A stretch of DNA of 64,000 nt from Elysia chlorotica (GCA_003991915.1 RQTK01000314.1:386480-450479); one strand, 5' to 3'; positions 42,863 to 55,868 are shown, counted from the stretch's first letter. Notes: generated by a model not told the origin, from the letters alone. Numbers and translations are program-made.

Positions 42863-43405
42863 ATGACGACGGCCGCGCTCGTGCTCCTGGCTGCCTCGAC
42901 CCTCGCCGTCCAGACGGCCTGGGCGTACCGCCACGTCGACTACGAGAATGACTGGGACGCCCCCGTGAACTTCGAGTGCCCAGAGGGCCAGCTCCTCAGC
43001 ACGATATACAGCTACTTTAGCGCCTACAGAGCCGACCGGCGCTGGTACTTCACGTGCCGCGGGCCGGAAAACTACGGCAACACGTACTCCTCCTGCGAGT
43101 GGAGCGGTTGGACCAACGACTTCGACGCCGGGGCGTTCTACCTGTGCCCACCCAACACCGCCATCGCCGGCCTGGCCAGCGAACACAACAACTACTTCGA
43201 GGACCGGCGCATGAAGTTCAAGTGTTGCGGACACCCCGACTTCAAGGTCGGCGCGTGCCAGATCACCGGCAATATCAACAGTCTGACCTACGACGCCGAC
43301 TACAGCACGCCAAGCGGCAAGGCTATCGCTGGGTGGGTCAGCGAGCATTTCAATGCCAAGAATGACCGCTACTTCAACATGATCGTGTGTCCCTACACCG
43401 TCTAA
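42863..43405 (+). CDS. Dermatopontin-like secreted matrix protein, copy 2
   Basis: A single coding exon of 180 residues, the same length as copy 1, preceded by an acceptor (TTTGCAAG or GCAAGCAG at 42853-42856) and a good start context (CCCACCATG). MTTAALVLLAASTLAVQTAW is a signal peptide, with cleavage probably after AWA. Three repeats follow: FECPEGQLLSTIYSYFS, YLCPPNTAIAGLASEHNNY and the third ending AIAGWVSEH. Each is followed by a DRR/DRY motif (ADRRWYF, EDRRMKF, NDRYFN). Eight Cys sit at the same places as in copy 1. The two proteins are clearly related but strongly diverged, so the duplication is old. AATAAA follows at 43671. The GC-rich coding exon contrasts with its AT-rich surroundings. 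Confidence 0.94.
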   Translation: MTTAALVLLAASTLAVQTAWAYRHVDYENDWDAPVNFECPEGQLLSTIYSYFSAYRADRRWYFTCRGPENYGNTYSSCEWSGWTNDFDAGAFYLCPPNTAIAGLASEHNNYFEDRRMKFKCCGHPDFKVGACQITGNINSLTYDADYSTPSGKAIAGWVSEHFNAKNDRYFNMIVCPYTV

Positions 43406-43670
43406 AACAGGAACAACAGCGACAGAATTTTAAAATTTTTTAAAAGAAAAATAGACTAATATAAATCGATGTTTTAAAAATTGTTTTGGGGTTCAACATC
43501 GTTTTTCACGTGTTTCAATGTGGCTAGTTATCGTATGCGTATGTTATATTTATGAAAAACAACAACAACCCACAACAACAAACAAATTGAAGTCAAGTAA
43601 ATTAAAGCATAGTTGTCAAGAAAAAATTAAATGAAGTTAGCGTATATGAAATGTGTTCCCTTTTTCACTT

Positions 43671-43676
43671 AATAAA
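43671..43676 (+). terminator. Polyadenylation signal of dermatopontin copy 2
   Basis: AATAAA 266 bases after the stop codon; another AATAAA lies near 43706. Confidence 0.55.
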
Positions 43677-43795
43677 TGTTTATCTATTCCTCGGTTTCAT
43701 TATGTGAAATAAAAATATTATAGTTATCTTAAAATATGTACTAGGAAAAATTTTCAGTGTGCAATTCAAAAAAGGATCAACTCCCCAAAAAACAA

Positions 43796-43838
43796 AAAAA
43801 AAAACAACAAAAAAACAAAACAAAACAAAACAAAACAA
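43796..43838. repeat. AAAAC-type microsatellite
   Basis: Runs of aaaac and caaaa units. Confidence 0.9.
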
Positions 43839-44126
43839 CTCATAATTAAACGTCACCAGCTTGACAAAGTACTTTCAACATAGTTATTGTATTTTATTTT
43901 ATTCTCTATACAACATCCCGATCTCTGTCGGACAGTTGACTAAGTTTGTTTTGACCCCTCACTCCTTGTTTATTTACAATCTTTTGCTGTTGAGCTTTGA
44001 ATTGGACTAAAACGTTTTATGTTGCTTTTGTTCTCGATCAGTTCTATGTTAAAGACTGTAACGTGGATTGTTAGGGCGATGCACAGTCTCTGTTGTAGAG
44101 CCCAGCTATCGATTATAAAATTATAT

Positions 44127-44640
44127 ATTGTAACGGGACCTCAGACAATGATCAAACATCAACTGGCTCAAACACAAGTAATAAAGTCAACTCCTTCTTG
44201 TAGAAATATTGAAGAATAACTTTATTAACTATAAACATGTCTAGGGTAGTGAAAATGTTACAATGAAATCTCGACAGCAATCAATTCCACAACTGCAATA
44301 GCAATCCGTAACTGTAACACGACAGCTTTCACTTCAACTTCTCTAATAATGGTAACAAACGCGCTCAGACTCACTGACTGCTTCACTAAAACTCTCTGAC
44401 TGACTGACAATCGACTACTCATTCAAACGTACAAGCCGTTTATGCCGATTTGTGACCCATAAGATTCGAGTTGTTCACGAATCTCGATACTTATACTGAG
44501 TTCTAGAAAGTGCTCAAAGGCACGGGATTACAAGGGACATTATTCCAATTGATTAGAAGCATAAGACTGTAAACAAACTGGAACTGAAAAACAAGTTGTT
44601 TACCAGATTAACAGATTTCTCGAATGATCTTCACAACCGG
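44127..44640 (-). repeat. Candidate solo LTR, minus orientation
   Basis: Read on the minus strand, the stretch ends CCCGTTACA at 44127 after an AATAAAG near 44222. It may begin TGTGAAG near 44632, which would fit TG..CA-type LTR borders. No target duplication and no second copy are visible, so this is weak. Confidence 0.25.
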
Positions 44641-45497
44641 GGCAGACAAGGTAGGAGAACAAACTAACAATGCATAGACTAGATCTAGATCTATCTCCAG
44701 TCTTCTCGTCTTCTCTCTATCTCTCTCATCCCCCGTTTCTCTCTCTCCCTTTCTCTTCCTCTATAGCTGTCGTCAAACAACCAGAAACTTGTCACGTGTT
44801 TTTTCCTACCAAACGATGCAGAAAATTCGACACGTTAAAGCTTAAAAAAATTGAATGGGATTTAGAATTAACGCTATGGAATGTTTGGTAAATCCCATTA
44901 CATTTACAGACACGGAGGTTCGGCAGTTCTTATTGCATTTATCGATGAAACTCAAGAACTTCTAATTACACATTGAAACTGAGTTATAACCATTTTTTTT
45001 TACCTTCCCTCTGATGAGTAAATCCACGCAACGTCTTCAAACAATTACAAACAAGTTTGCATAAAAAAAAAAAAAAGTTAGTGTTCTTCTTTCTTCCTTT
45101 AGACATTAAAAGCGATTTTTTTTCAAACAAAGCTTCTCGGTTTTGGGAAAACCAACCTCTGCGGTTTTGAAAGTAACTTCCCGTCTCTTACTAGAGTTCT
45201 TGCGATACGTGACCCGTACTGAAACGAAGACGATAGGTAACGGAATCTGCTCCAGCGTTCAACCATAGCTCTACCATAAACGCTCTGAACCAATGAACTT
45301 TCAGGAAAAAAAAACGCGTCAAAGGGGCATGATTACGTGATACGCCATCGTCATGTAGATTGCAAAGCCTTTATTACAAACGAGACATCTCCGTCCACAG
45401 CACGGCTTGCTGACCTTCATCTAGAACACACAGCAAGTTCTGTTGGATGAAGTCTAGGTGTTCTTTTATTGAAATAGTTTATCTCTTAACAATGGCA

Positions 45498-45498
<1 letters not shown>

Positions 45499-45547
<49 letters not shown>
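45499..45547. repeat. CT microsatellite
   Basis: Uninterrupted ctctct run. Confidence 0.95.
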
Positions 45548-45551
<4 letters not shown>

Positions 45552-46367
45552 TCCCATTAGGTGAGGAAATTCATTTTTAGTTGGAAAGCACCGAATTCAC
45601 CCCTATAAGGGATAGGAACGTATTATATGAGATAAGATAAGCATTTACCATGCCATAGGTAAATTTCCTGGTCTAACAAATTGTTAAATTTAACAACATC
45701 AATACATATGTAAGAAGTAAAACACATTTTACATACACTTGTAACACTGTTGCAATTATACACCGTGCAAAATTAATATTTGAAAAAACATACCTCTATA
45801 CGCATATACAAGCAGACGTATCCCCTTACAAACAAGTCTCCGATGGCAATTTTGCAGGAATCTGATTAAGGCTGGTACAAACGAATTAAAAAAAAATCTG
45901 TTCCGACCCTTTTTAACATTAACCTGTTCCTCTGTTCCTATTGCTATAACAATTATTAAATGAGAATGTTAAAAATCTACTTGAAAAGTACTTAATGCAC
46001 CTCTCATATTCATACATTTTCTAAACTCTCGATAAACATCTTTTTCACCTGGATCCTTAATTAAGTTCGGGTCAGTTCGTACCAGTATGTGCACCAAGGC
46101 ACCTGTTCACTCGACTGAACCATAGAGAGGAGGGCATGATAAAGGATGTGAAGGCACACTACAGAAACATTGAAACAGCCATGGCGGCCACCAACACAAC
46201 TTGGTGTAAAATGTCTGACTTTAAAAACCATTGTATGACATTAGTTTTTGTGACGCTGCTCTCTTTATCCATGCATTCCTCCCGAAGTTTGAAAGAAATA
46301 ATTATAAAATAAATATCTGTTAATTGAATAAATAAAAAAAATTAAATAAATAAATAAATAAATGAAA

Positions 46368-46402
<35 letters not shown>

Positions 46403-48631
46403 ATTACGAAGGAAAAAATACCTAATAAAAGCAGTTCACGACATGCATGGAAATTTTATACCACATTCATTCGTCCTTGAGTCAATATTAATGCTCCAAA
46501 AATTTAGTTCTTTCAAGTTCAGTTCGTTCCACGGTTAACCATTTAGAGTCTATGCTCAGTTCAGTTACTGATTTTCAACGTTGATAAAACCCATGGGGAT
46601 TGGGTGGGAACATATTTAAATCTGTTAAAGAATAATGTTTAAAAGTATTGAGGCATATCAATTTCAAATAGCATCACTGAAATCTTCGTGTGATCAGCCA
46701 TGGGTTTTTACTTCTATTCAGAGAATGAGACCATGTATAAGTTTTACCAGCAACAGACATAGGAGTGTTGCGAAACAAAATTTTTAGTTGCATTGACTAA
46801 ACAAAATGTTCTGAAAAAAAGAAAAAAAGTGTGAACGCCGTTTCAAAGTCGAGAAAAAAGTTTGTTCTTTTGTTTATGTCAACACCCTCCCATTCAGGGC
46901 TGTTTTTTAATCGTTAAAATTTTTTCGCTTAACATAGTGCGCATTTTTAATAATATTATCTAAGTAAAGATAAAACAAATCTTTATTTTCTAACTCTTTA
47001 ATTGAGCACTTTTCTACACAACCCCCCACCTCCACCAATTCGTTTCTACCAGAGTCGTATTAGCGAACGAAGGGTCGTCCAAAATAATTAGGAATGGAAT
47101 ATCTATTACTTATTTCATTTAAAAGTAAATCTTTGAATAGCGTACTTGAACCCCCCCCCCCCCCCGCAATTAAAACAAAATTTTAAGGAAGAAAAAAAAT
47201 TCTAGCACTCCCCAGTTTATGAAGCATAATGTGGTTTCTAAGTGTAATATCTAAAAGTGATGCTTTATGTCGATCTTCGAGACATTGCAAAGGTATTTAA
47301 AGTTAAAAAAGGTGAGTGAAAAATGTGGGTGACTCAGTTTTAACTCAAATCATTAAAAAAAAAACTCCGACACCTTACAATACCTGAACCTATTTTCAGG
47401 TCTTGTTCTAGTCATGTTTTTACTCACCTATTTTTAGTTTAAGTTATGGTTCTACTGACCTACTTTTAGTTTGAATATATTGCTGTTATTTAACTTGAGG
47501 TTTTCACGTGCACGATCCTTGTAATTAAGATCGTTAACTACCTAAAGGTGCGTGTAACTAAGTGCGGACTGTATATGTTTTTTCGTCTTTTTCTACCTTC
47601 CATGAAATTAACCCTCTTTTGACTCATTAGTGGAACAGTCTACACCACAGATTATAAAATTTAAAATTCCGTAGGTACACGTGTACCCACAGAAGCGCTT
47701 GATTCGATGGGTACACGTATACCTACGGAAGCGCATGCTTCGGTAGGTACACTAAACTTAGCCTGTAGATTAGATCTACAGATCGGCTTGCCTAAAAAAA
47801 GGTGACATGCTTGGGGTGTTTAGGCGTTACCATTATTGCCGCTGGTGATCAGAATATCAAAGCAGAAACATGTAATGACAACCAGAATGGTTGAAAAGAA
47901 GCACAGCATGAAAACACAATGAGAAAAGATAATGGGCTAAATTAGGGGAAAACAATGAAAGCAATGATGGATCGGGAAGATTAGTGAGGAGTGGCATGCT
48001 ATTACCAACGTTACAATTTAAGCACGGCACTTAATGAATTAATGGTATTTTGTTATACTATAGTTGAGCCCAGATCTAGGTTACACCGCTTTTATAGAGC
48101 TAGGTCTATAACAAAGCAAATGAAGGGGCGGGGGCTGTTGGTTTGATAATAATTTTTTATTTCTATATTAGACAAGTTAGCTCATAGACTTGGACTAGGG
48201 GTTGTATAAGGACAATGTCTCAGAAAGTTTACAACAGTTAATAAACTTAAGACATATTATCTGCAGTCTGAGGCTGTAGGTGCTAACTGCGACCACATAC
48301 TTCCAACCCCAAACACGGTGTTCATAGAGTAGGCCTAATCCGCAGTAATCATGCGATTCCTTACTCAGTGCGGTTCCGACTCTACCAGCACAGAAGCCAT
48401 TTAACGTGCCTAGATTTTCTATGTAGCTACAGTAGATTCAATCATTCATTATAAAGGATGGACATAGAATCTAGACAATTTATACACCACTCCCAGCACT
48501 ATGTAATCAAGAACAAGATCTAGATCTAGATTCTATACCTAGATTTCGATTTTGTCTCTATAGATCCTAAAACAAGGCATATATCCGAATGGGAATAAGG
48601 TATATTCATTAACCAATCCCTACTCCCCACA
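45548..48631. other. Gene-free AT-rich stretch
   Basis: Contains an AAAT array at 46336-46404, a C-run at 47151-47165 and an imperfect direct repeat of gggtacacgtatacctacgg-like sequence at 47676-47750. No coding block was recognised. Confidence 0.45.
46336..46404. repeat. AAAT microsatellite
   Basis: Aaataaataaat run with one interruption (gaaat). Confidence 0.95.
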
Positions 48632-49177
48632 NNNNNNNNNNNNNNNNNNNNNNNNNNNNNNNNNNNNNNNNNNNNNNNNNNNNNNNNNNNNNNNNNNNNN
48701 NNNNNNNNNNNNNNNNNNNNNNNNNNNNNNNNNNNNNNNNNNNNNNNNNNNNNNNNNNNNNNNNNNNNNNNNNNNNNNNNNNNNNNNNNNNNNNNNNNNN
48801 NNNNNNNNNNNNNNNNNNNNNNNNNNNNNNNNNNNNNNNNNNNNNNNNNNNNNNNNNNNNNNNNNNNNNNNNNNNNNNNNNNNNNNNNNNNNNNNNNNNN
48901 NNNNNNNNNNNNNNNNNNNNNNNNNNNNNNNNNNNNNNNNNNNNNNNNNNNNNNNNNNNNNNNNNNNNNNNNNNNNNNNNNNNNNNNNNNNNNNNNNNNN
49001 NNNNNNNNNNNNNNNNNNNNNNNNNNNNNNNNNNNNNNNNNNNNNNNNNNNNNNNNNNNNNNNNNNNNNNNNNNNNNNNNNNNNNNNNNNNNNNNNNNNN
49101 NNNNNNNNNNNNNNNNNNNNNNNNNNNNNNNNNNNNNNNNNNNNNNNNNNNNNNNNNNNNNNNNNNNNNNNNNNNNN
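48632..49177. other. Assembly gap (546 N)
   Basis: A run of N. The bases on its right edge are the 3' part of a retrotransposon on the minus strand, which is a likely reason for the break. Confidence 0.99.
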
Positions 49178-49990
49178 CTTTCTAGTTGGTCTTTTCCGCA
49201 GTGTAATGTGTTTTTCAGAGTAGGATTAGGTGGAAGTAGTTTTGTGCGGAGGTCCTGTAGTTTAGGACATTTAAATAAGATTATGTTCGACTGTTTCGTA
49301 TGTTTGGGGCTAGAGGGAGCAGAACGGTTCTTTTTGAGGTTCTAAACGATTGATGTAGTAGTTGAGTGGAATATGCTGGGTTCTCAGCCAATATACTGTC
49401 GCCTGTTCTTGACGTTTCAGAAGGTTAATGCTGTCTTTTGGATTGGGTGTCGGCATGTTTATTTAAAGACAGATCTTCCAGTCTTTCACAGAGCCCACTC
49501 ATTTAGCCATTCCTCTTTCTTGTTGTTTCTTGTAATCTGTTTGGCTGTAGTCATGGATGTTGGTCGAGTGTTTTGGGGGTATCTTGTTCCTTGTTTAACC
49601 AGTCTGTCTGCTCTTTCATTCCCTGGAATGTTTATATGTCCTGGTATCCATTGAAGTATAAGTTTGACAGCATGAGCAATGAAAAGGTTTGTAATAGTTT
49701 TTAAAAGGCGTTTGATGTACGAGATTTAAATTACAATAGTTAAGTTTCCGGGTACTGGCCTCCATATTGCACAGCTTGTGTATATTTCTCTGGAATGCAA
49801 ATAGATGCTATTTATACACTCCAGAAGGTCTGTTTGTACTTCTGCGAACTCCATATCCTGTGTTGTACGCCATCAAGGTTGCGGTCACTCTATGGTAGTC
49901 AAAACTACATATTTGCCATTGGACGAGATGCCTCGACGTATGGAAGCATTGTGAGAAAACTGGAGTGCCATTACTTCTAAGCGCTTTAAA
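49178..49990 (-). pseudogene. Non-LTR retrotransposon RNase H region, second family
   Basis: On the minus strand the clear block is ILQWIPGHINIPGNERADRL followed by VKQGTRYPQNTRPTSMTTAK (49660-49560), the end of an RNase H domain. It continues as EEWLNEWAL and a tail with scattered stops. Upstream is a damaged EVQTDLLECINSIY stretch where the RNase H Glu helix should be. This family differs from the one at 11985, 1898 and 58975, which reads SHVGIEGNEMAD. The copy enters the assembly gap. Confidence 0.75.
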
Positions 49991-50014
49991 ATTTTTTTCT
50001 TTTAATACTTTCAT

Positions 50015-51890
50015 AAAATGTTCGTATGTGGAACTCTTTCGTAAAATAAGATAACGTGAGGTACGACTAGACAGAAACGTCTAGACCTGCTATCTAAAAC
50101 TACCTAAATATCTATGATACGCAAATGAATTAAAAACGAACCTTCAAAAATCTAGCAATAAAGAAAATAAACTCACTTTCATTCCAGACTTTGATTTGTT
50201 GTATATCATATTTTTCGAGAAAATCAAGCTTGAGAGGATTGCGTGAAATAACAAAAAGCGAAGAGAAAAGTTTTATCGCATATGTTGCCAAACAATAAAG
50301 TCATTAGGTGGGTGTACCAATGATCCTATTTGACTGTCATGAAGTTATGAAGTATTCCAAAATTAAAAGACAAACATAGCGCAGTAGGTTAAAATAATTA
50401 TCAAATTTAAGCCTAGTGAAACAGAGGGACACCGGGAGAGTATTATCTTTCAGCCTGCGAGCCCCGTGCACCAACAAAAATACCGTAGAAGCTGTTTAGT
50501 GATGTAGCTTTCTGGAACTCTTTCTGAGAGATTTTGTCTAATTGGTTTCCTTGCCTTCTATTTTTGAGAGCGTAAATTGATGCATACTTAAAAAAAAAGA
50601 CACAATTAAGACTTTAGCTCATAGGAGAGGCGTTTAAAAACTACTGGCTATTAATTACTGTGGAATGTTTAGATATAGCTATTATAACTTTATAAAAAGA
50701 ACTATTTGTTTGTACAGTGTGTCTCGCCAGCAGACCACGTGACTCACATGACAGACCACACATCGAGCGACTATCTTACAATATCTGTTTTATCTTCGTT
50801 CTTACGCTTGGCAAACGCCTCGGTTTAACAAAATATTATTGTTGGCGTGACTGGCGATAATGGGTAAAATGCAACTTTTTCTAAACACAAAACTGCAACG
50901 ACTTCTAGCCTTCCAACTTTCAAATGGAGCTTTAAAAAATGTTTGTTTTTTTTTTTACTGGACGAGGAGAATCCTAATAATGTTTCTAGATAAAAAGAAA
51001 TCTGAAACAATACCCAAACGAAGACAAACCAAACTGATGACACCAACCGAGACCAAGCTGACAGACGATTCATCCAGGGAGAGATACACAACCAGAGATC
51101 AGGTTGGAAGCTGCATCGTTGTTCATCGAGCATGCAAACCCCTCTATTGTTCAGAGCACTGGGGAAACGTAAAAACCAGTCGTGTGGCTTTCATAATGTC
51201 TATTGCATCCTCCAACTTTGATACAGGTGGAATAAACGAATGCAAAATTACTCTAATAATGATTGTTTTGTATTGTTACGGTATGGCCTTCACGTAACTT
51301 TTTATCCCTAATTCCTCTAAAATACAACATAGATATATTGACAGAGTCTCACAATGACCAACCCAAATTCTGGAGTAAGTTAATAATTTCAGACTAAATG
51401 TTATATTCTTTAAATGAACAATATCGAATAAAATGATTACATCTAAACATGCAGTGAAAATATTGCATAAACTATAATACTGATGAAGGTTACAATACAA
51501 ATCAATGCGTACTTTGCAATTAAATGCTAGCCTTAGTTAGTAAACAGATTACAAGTATAAAATCAACACAACAGCGGTAATGTCCTTTTGATAAACAATA
51601 AACCTGTTGTTATCAGATGTCTCAACTGTCAGCACGCTCACACTCCCTGGACGCTTCTGGAAGGCTTCTTGCGGCTGATCACCCTACGTAAGACACCGAT
51701 CACAATATTGGTCTCCACCGCCACTGGACTCTCCCGTAACCCCGATACGGATGACTTCCACTCAAAGAGTGCGATGTACACAAAGATAAAAAGGATGTTG
51801 TTCCCTCGTATTTGCTTTAAATACACAAAGCTCCTGCGTCACAGCAGCACCGACAAATCGGCTCCTCGCGTCGTGAGTCCACACGTACAC
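50015..51890. other. No gene recognised
   Basis: Open frames of up to 145 codons (50860-51297) show no family motif, no signal peptide and no splice support; the stretch is left unassigned. Confidence 0.4.
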
Positions 51891-51897
51891 GCTCACA

Positions 51898-52093
51898 CAC
51901 AGAGTTCCAAACTCTATCAGTCTCACCGACAGGATCGGCTACAAATCTATTCTATCTAGAAGTAACGAGACTCAGTCTCTTCTAACACAGAGTTCCAAAC
52001 TCTGGTCAATCTCACCGACAGAACGGCTACAGTACTTCTTCTATCTAGAACTAACGAGACTCAGTCTCTCCGAACACAGAGTTCCAAGCGCTA
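51898..52093 (+). repeat. 88-bp tandem repeat, two units and a part
   Basis: Units start at 51898, 51986 and 52075 with cacagagttccaaactct, then tctcaccgacag, tctatctagaa and acgagactcagtctct. The third unit is cut after 19 bases. Confidence 0.9.
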
Positions 52094-52280
52094 CTCTAGA
52101 CCTAAACACTTTAGCGTGGCTAGCCACTCTGTGACATGTATCTAGCTGCCGTTAGTTTTATTTGAAGCATCTATTTAAGAACTGTTTTCACTTATTTTAT
52201 ACCCTCTCAAGTTCAAGTTATTCATTTTCTGACTTTATGCGATGTACCAGTCTATTTTCTGATTTTAACCGTAGTTACTT

Positions 52281-52382
52281 GCTCAACCGTTATTTCGCAA
52301 AATGTGAGCACCAATTATGGCTCTACTTCGAGCTCAACCGTGATTTCGCAAAATGTGAGCAACATAATGGCTCTACTTCGAT
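52281..52382 (+). repeat. 51-bp tandem duplication
   Basis: Gctcaaccgt(t/g)atttcgca begins both units (52281 and 52332), and ggctctacttcgag ends them. Confidence 0.9.
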
Positions 52383-52455
52383 GGAGTTACACACCTTAAG
52401 TTGAAGATATTGTAAGAGTGACTGGAATGCCTCAAGTGAAGTATTAGTTTTGTTT

Positions 52456-52700
52456 GTTTATTGCTTATCCAACGTCAGCAATGTGTAGGCTATATTGTGG
52501 AAGAATCCCAATACTAACTTCACACAATACTGCGCGCCGCCACACATAGACTGGGCAAGGATACTACGACTCGTCTCTCAGCCGGTTGCAATAATTCTGA
52601 CACCGAAAAACGGGTAGGGGACGAAATTGGACAAATACAATCTTGGCCGATCGTAGGTTTCCAAATCAGGGACCAACGCTCTACCACTATGACCAGCCCC
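52456..52700 (-). repeat. SINE copy, head type B
   Basis: Minus-strand copy whose head (rc of gggaccaacgctctaccact) is like that of the copy at 1-230. The body is shared with all others. Confidence 0.8.
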
Positions 52701-52747
52701 CCCCCCAAACCCACTGAAGGATTGAGACGGAGCATGCTTATACTACA

Positions 52748-52749
52748 TT

Positions 52750-52776
<27 letters not shown>
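52748..52776. repeat. CA microsatellite
   Basis: Cacaca run between two SINE copies of opposite orientation. Confidence 0.95.
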
Positions 52777-52784
<8 letters not shown>

Positions 52785-52913
52785 GGACAAGAGTCATGGT
52801 ATCCCCGCCCTGTCTCGTGTGTGGCAGCACATGCAATTATCAGACGTCAGCCTTGGGGTCCGTTCACGATATAGCCTATATAGTGCTGACGGTGTACGTT
52901 AAACCAATTCAAC
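52785..52913 (+). repeat. SINE copy, 5' truncated
   Basis: Body from caagagtcatggtatccccg to the tail gtacgttaaaccaattcaac. Confidence 0.85.
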
Positions 52914-53037
52914 TACAATAACCCAACCTCAAGGGAGATAACAGCAAATTGTTTAGCGCAAAACTTCACTAACAAGCCTCGAACTGTCTTCGTAGCGAGT
53001 TGCCCCCCTTAGATGGTTTCACCGATTCTGTTCAGCT

Positions 53038-53110
53038 AGGTCCTGGGGTCCCCGCCCTGTATCACGCAACATTGTCAGACGTTAGCTTGGGATTCGTGTA
53101 CGTTCTAGCT
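53038..53110 (+). repeat. SINE remnant
   Basis: Short, decayed piece: ggtccccgccctgtatc and attgtcagacgttag are recognisable. Confidence 0.5.
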
Positions 53111-53438
53111 TAAGTGTCGTAAGAACCACGTTGCGATGGCTGACAGCTCGGCGCGAGCGCTCTTGTTCTTATATCTGACACTAAAGTCGATTCGTAGGCT
53201 TACCGAAACTTTTTATTTAAGATCCTGTAGCTAGTTGTTTATGATTATGTGTTAAAAAACCGAGAGACTACATAAAGTTAAATCGTTTATCTATGATTTT
53301 TATTAAAAGAAAAAGTCTGAAGGTATAGACCACGTTATGTTAAGTCAACGAACAGACTTAAGTGAGCAAATCTTTAAAAAAAATAAAATCATTATTTATT
53401 CTTTTTTTAAATTTACAGCATAGAAACTTGTTAGGATA

Positions 53439-53662
53439 GGGGGCGCGGTGGTCCTGGGATAGAACATCGGCTTTCGACGCAAAAAGGTCCAGATTCGAGT
53501 CCTGACGATTGCGCTCCCTACTGGTTGGATCGGTGTCAGTATAATGTGATCGGCTGTCTCGTGTGTGGCAGCAAATAAAATTGTCAGACTTTAGTCTTGG
53601 GGTCCGCCCACAATATAGTCTATAATTATAGTGCTGATGTTGCACGTTGAACCAACTCAACA
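53439..53662 (+). repeat. SINE copy, head type A, near full length
   Basis: The head gggggcgcggtggtcctggg to agattcgagtcctgac has both A-box-like and B-box-like parts. The body and the tail ttgaaccaactcaac follow. Confidence 0.9.
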
Positions 53663-53669
53663 ACAACAG

Positions 53670-55865
53670 GACGAATTAATACTCAGATACTATTTTTTGC
53701 TCAACCCTATCAGCCTACACAGCAACATGTGAGCTGTTCCAGCAATGTGTGTTGCCTTTGCAAAATGTTATCGAGGTTAAACCAGAGCATGTGAAATACT
53801 GAGATGTTTCACGGAGACGTTATTGCGTATGTATATAATAAGGCGTGAGAGTCCGCTTCACGCATCCTCTCCTTAGTAATTACTCTGTGAACTCCGCTCT
53901 TGAAACCTCTCACTAAAGGAGGCCATACACGATGAAAAAAAGTCATAAAATTTTGTATTCAAATTATTTATATAACAAATTTTAAAAATCTGATCGTGAA
54001 GAGGATGCATTTGGAATAAAATATTTGACGGAGCAATTTCAATTGATACAAGCAATCAAGATGTAAAGTTCGTGTAAAACTTTTGATGAAATAAGTTTCT
54101 TGTGCCTTGTTGACAACCGAGACAAGAAAATAAATGAAATTATATATCACATGTCTTCTAACAAAGAGAAATAAAGGACATTTTAAACAGAGCTACTTAA
54201 GCTGTTTCGGTAACTCATCAAACGATTTTGCATCCAGTCGAGGAAATACGAAAGTTCTCAGGCTCACTTATTCGTAATTCTTTTAGCATAAGAACATGTC
54301 TGTAGGCTTCGCACTGTAATAGCCATGACCAGTTTTTGGACCATTTCCTCCATTTACGAGGTCTTTCATCCGAGTCCAAGCAATTACCAGTGTTATGGTC
54401 ACTGATTATGTTCATCTAAAAAATTTCAAGAATTTTAATTTTAATACCGGGTAATAAAAAAAGCAACTACAAAAACAAAACAAAACAAAACGTCAATACG
54501 TATGTGAGAAATATTGTGTATACATATTTTGACGACATTTTTTTAATCTAGAGTCTCTGGTTTTAGCAAACAAAATTAGAGCTACCAACTCAACTATAAT
54601 TGTTTCCACACGGTGTCTCCAAACTATGTTCTGTTTCGGCAAGACACCGGTGTGTTATGCCGCTATCACGTGTCTTTGCCAATAAGCGCATTTACAGGGC
54701 TAAATCTTAAGATCTGGAATTATTTGGTAAATAAAAATGTCAAATATTGACGACTTAACGAGCAAACTTGAAATCCTACCAACTTCATTTCAAGGTTTTT
54801 TTTTTCAAAATTGGTAAGTCAATTAGACGTTACTGAAAAACTACCAGTGACTGGGTCTATAGAGGGTGAGACTAGATCTAGCACTGTGATCACCAACGTC
54901 AGGCGTGGGGGAAACCATGAGGAGGATTTAGACCTAGGTGTCGGAAGATTAGAGCAAACACGACAAAATGCAAGGGCTGATTGGCTTAGTCTGTTAAACA
55001 TCATTGCAGAAAGACTGTGAAATAATTCGATCTAAAACAGGCTTCCTGATTATCCATGAATCACAATAACGTCGCTCGATCCATTAATAGCCGTTCCCGC
55101 CGATTCGAAAAACGGTGAGTTTATTGTGAAATGGTGTTTATCAATTATTTAAACTCGTAGAGGTACGGTTCTACGAACGGGATTGAAAATTTCATCTTAC
55201 CTTACTTTGTCAAGATCTCGGGATAAACAACATTGACAGTGGTGTTGTCTTTCTCTGGCTTGAATATTTTAGAATCATAATCTAGGTTCTAGATCTAAAT
55301 AAATAGAAGCTCGATGTAGAGAGAGTGTATTATTTCTTGATCTAGCTCTAGAATCTATAGGCTAGATCTAATCTACCTCGGTCTAGATCGAGATCTCTAC
55401 TCTAGATTATGGTCTAATCTAGATTTTGTATTTTTAACTTTAATTTGAAATGTGTCGGTTGATATCAGAAAAGAGAACGAAGATTTCTGGAAAGACGGCT
55501 TTAGAGTTTAGACTTTATACCGTTAAACGATCCACCTCCAACTTTGGATTTAGGCCTAACCGGTATTTCTCGTACTGGAAAGCATTCGCATGTCGATATC
55601 TTTTTCGCAGAGTAATGAAATAAACATTTTTCCTTTTATTTGCTAAAATCAATCGTTTTACCTAAAAATATTATTACCGCCGACAACATCGTATTAAATT
55701 ACCACAGCATACCAAATTCCAGGGTTCTAGATGGTGTAGTTTGCTCATGATACGTGGCAGAAATAATTATTGTCCACCGTCAATTATTAATAGAAGCTCT
55801 AAGAAAACGAACAATTTTTTTGTAAGGTTAGCAGATATGAAAACAAAGTATAAGAGGTCAGATGT
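53670..55865. other. No gene recognised; AGATCT-rich end
   Basis: No conserved coding block. From 55280 to 55440 the sequence is dominated by variants of tagatct and ctagat. Confidence 0.45.
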
Positions 55866-55868
55866 GAC

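Noticed and set aside
42806-43348. 180-codon minus-strand frame over dermatopontin copy 2
   Set aside because: Antisense shadow; no family features and no plausible signal peptide.
51890-52400. CRISPR-like array
   Set aside because: Repeats are direct tandems without unique spacers, and the genome is eukaryotic.
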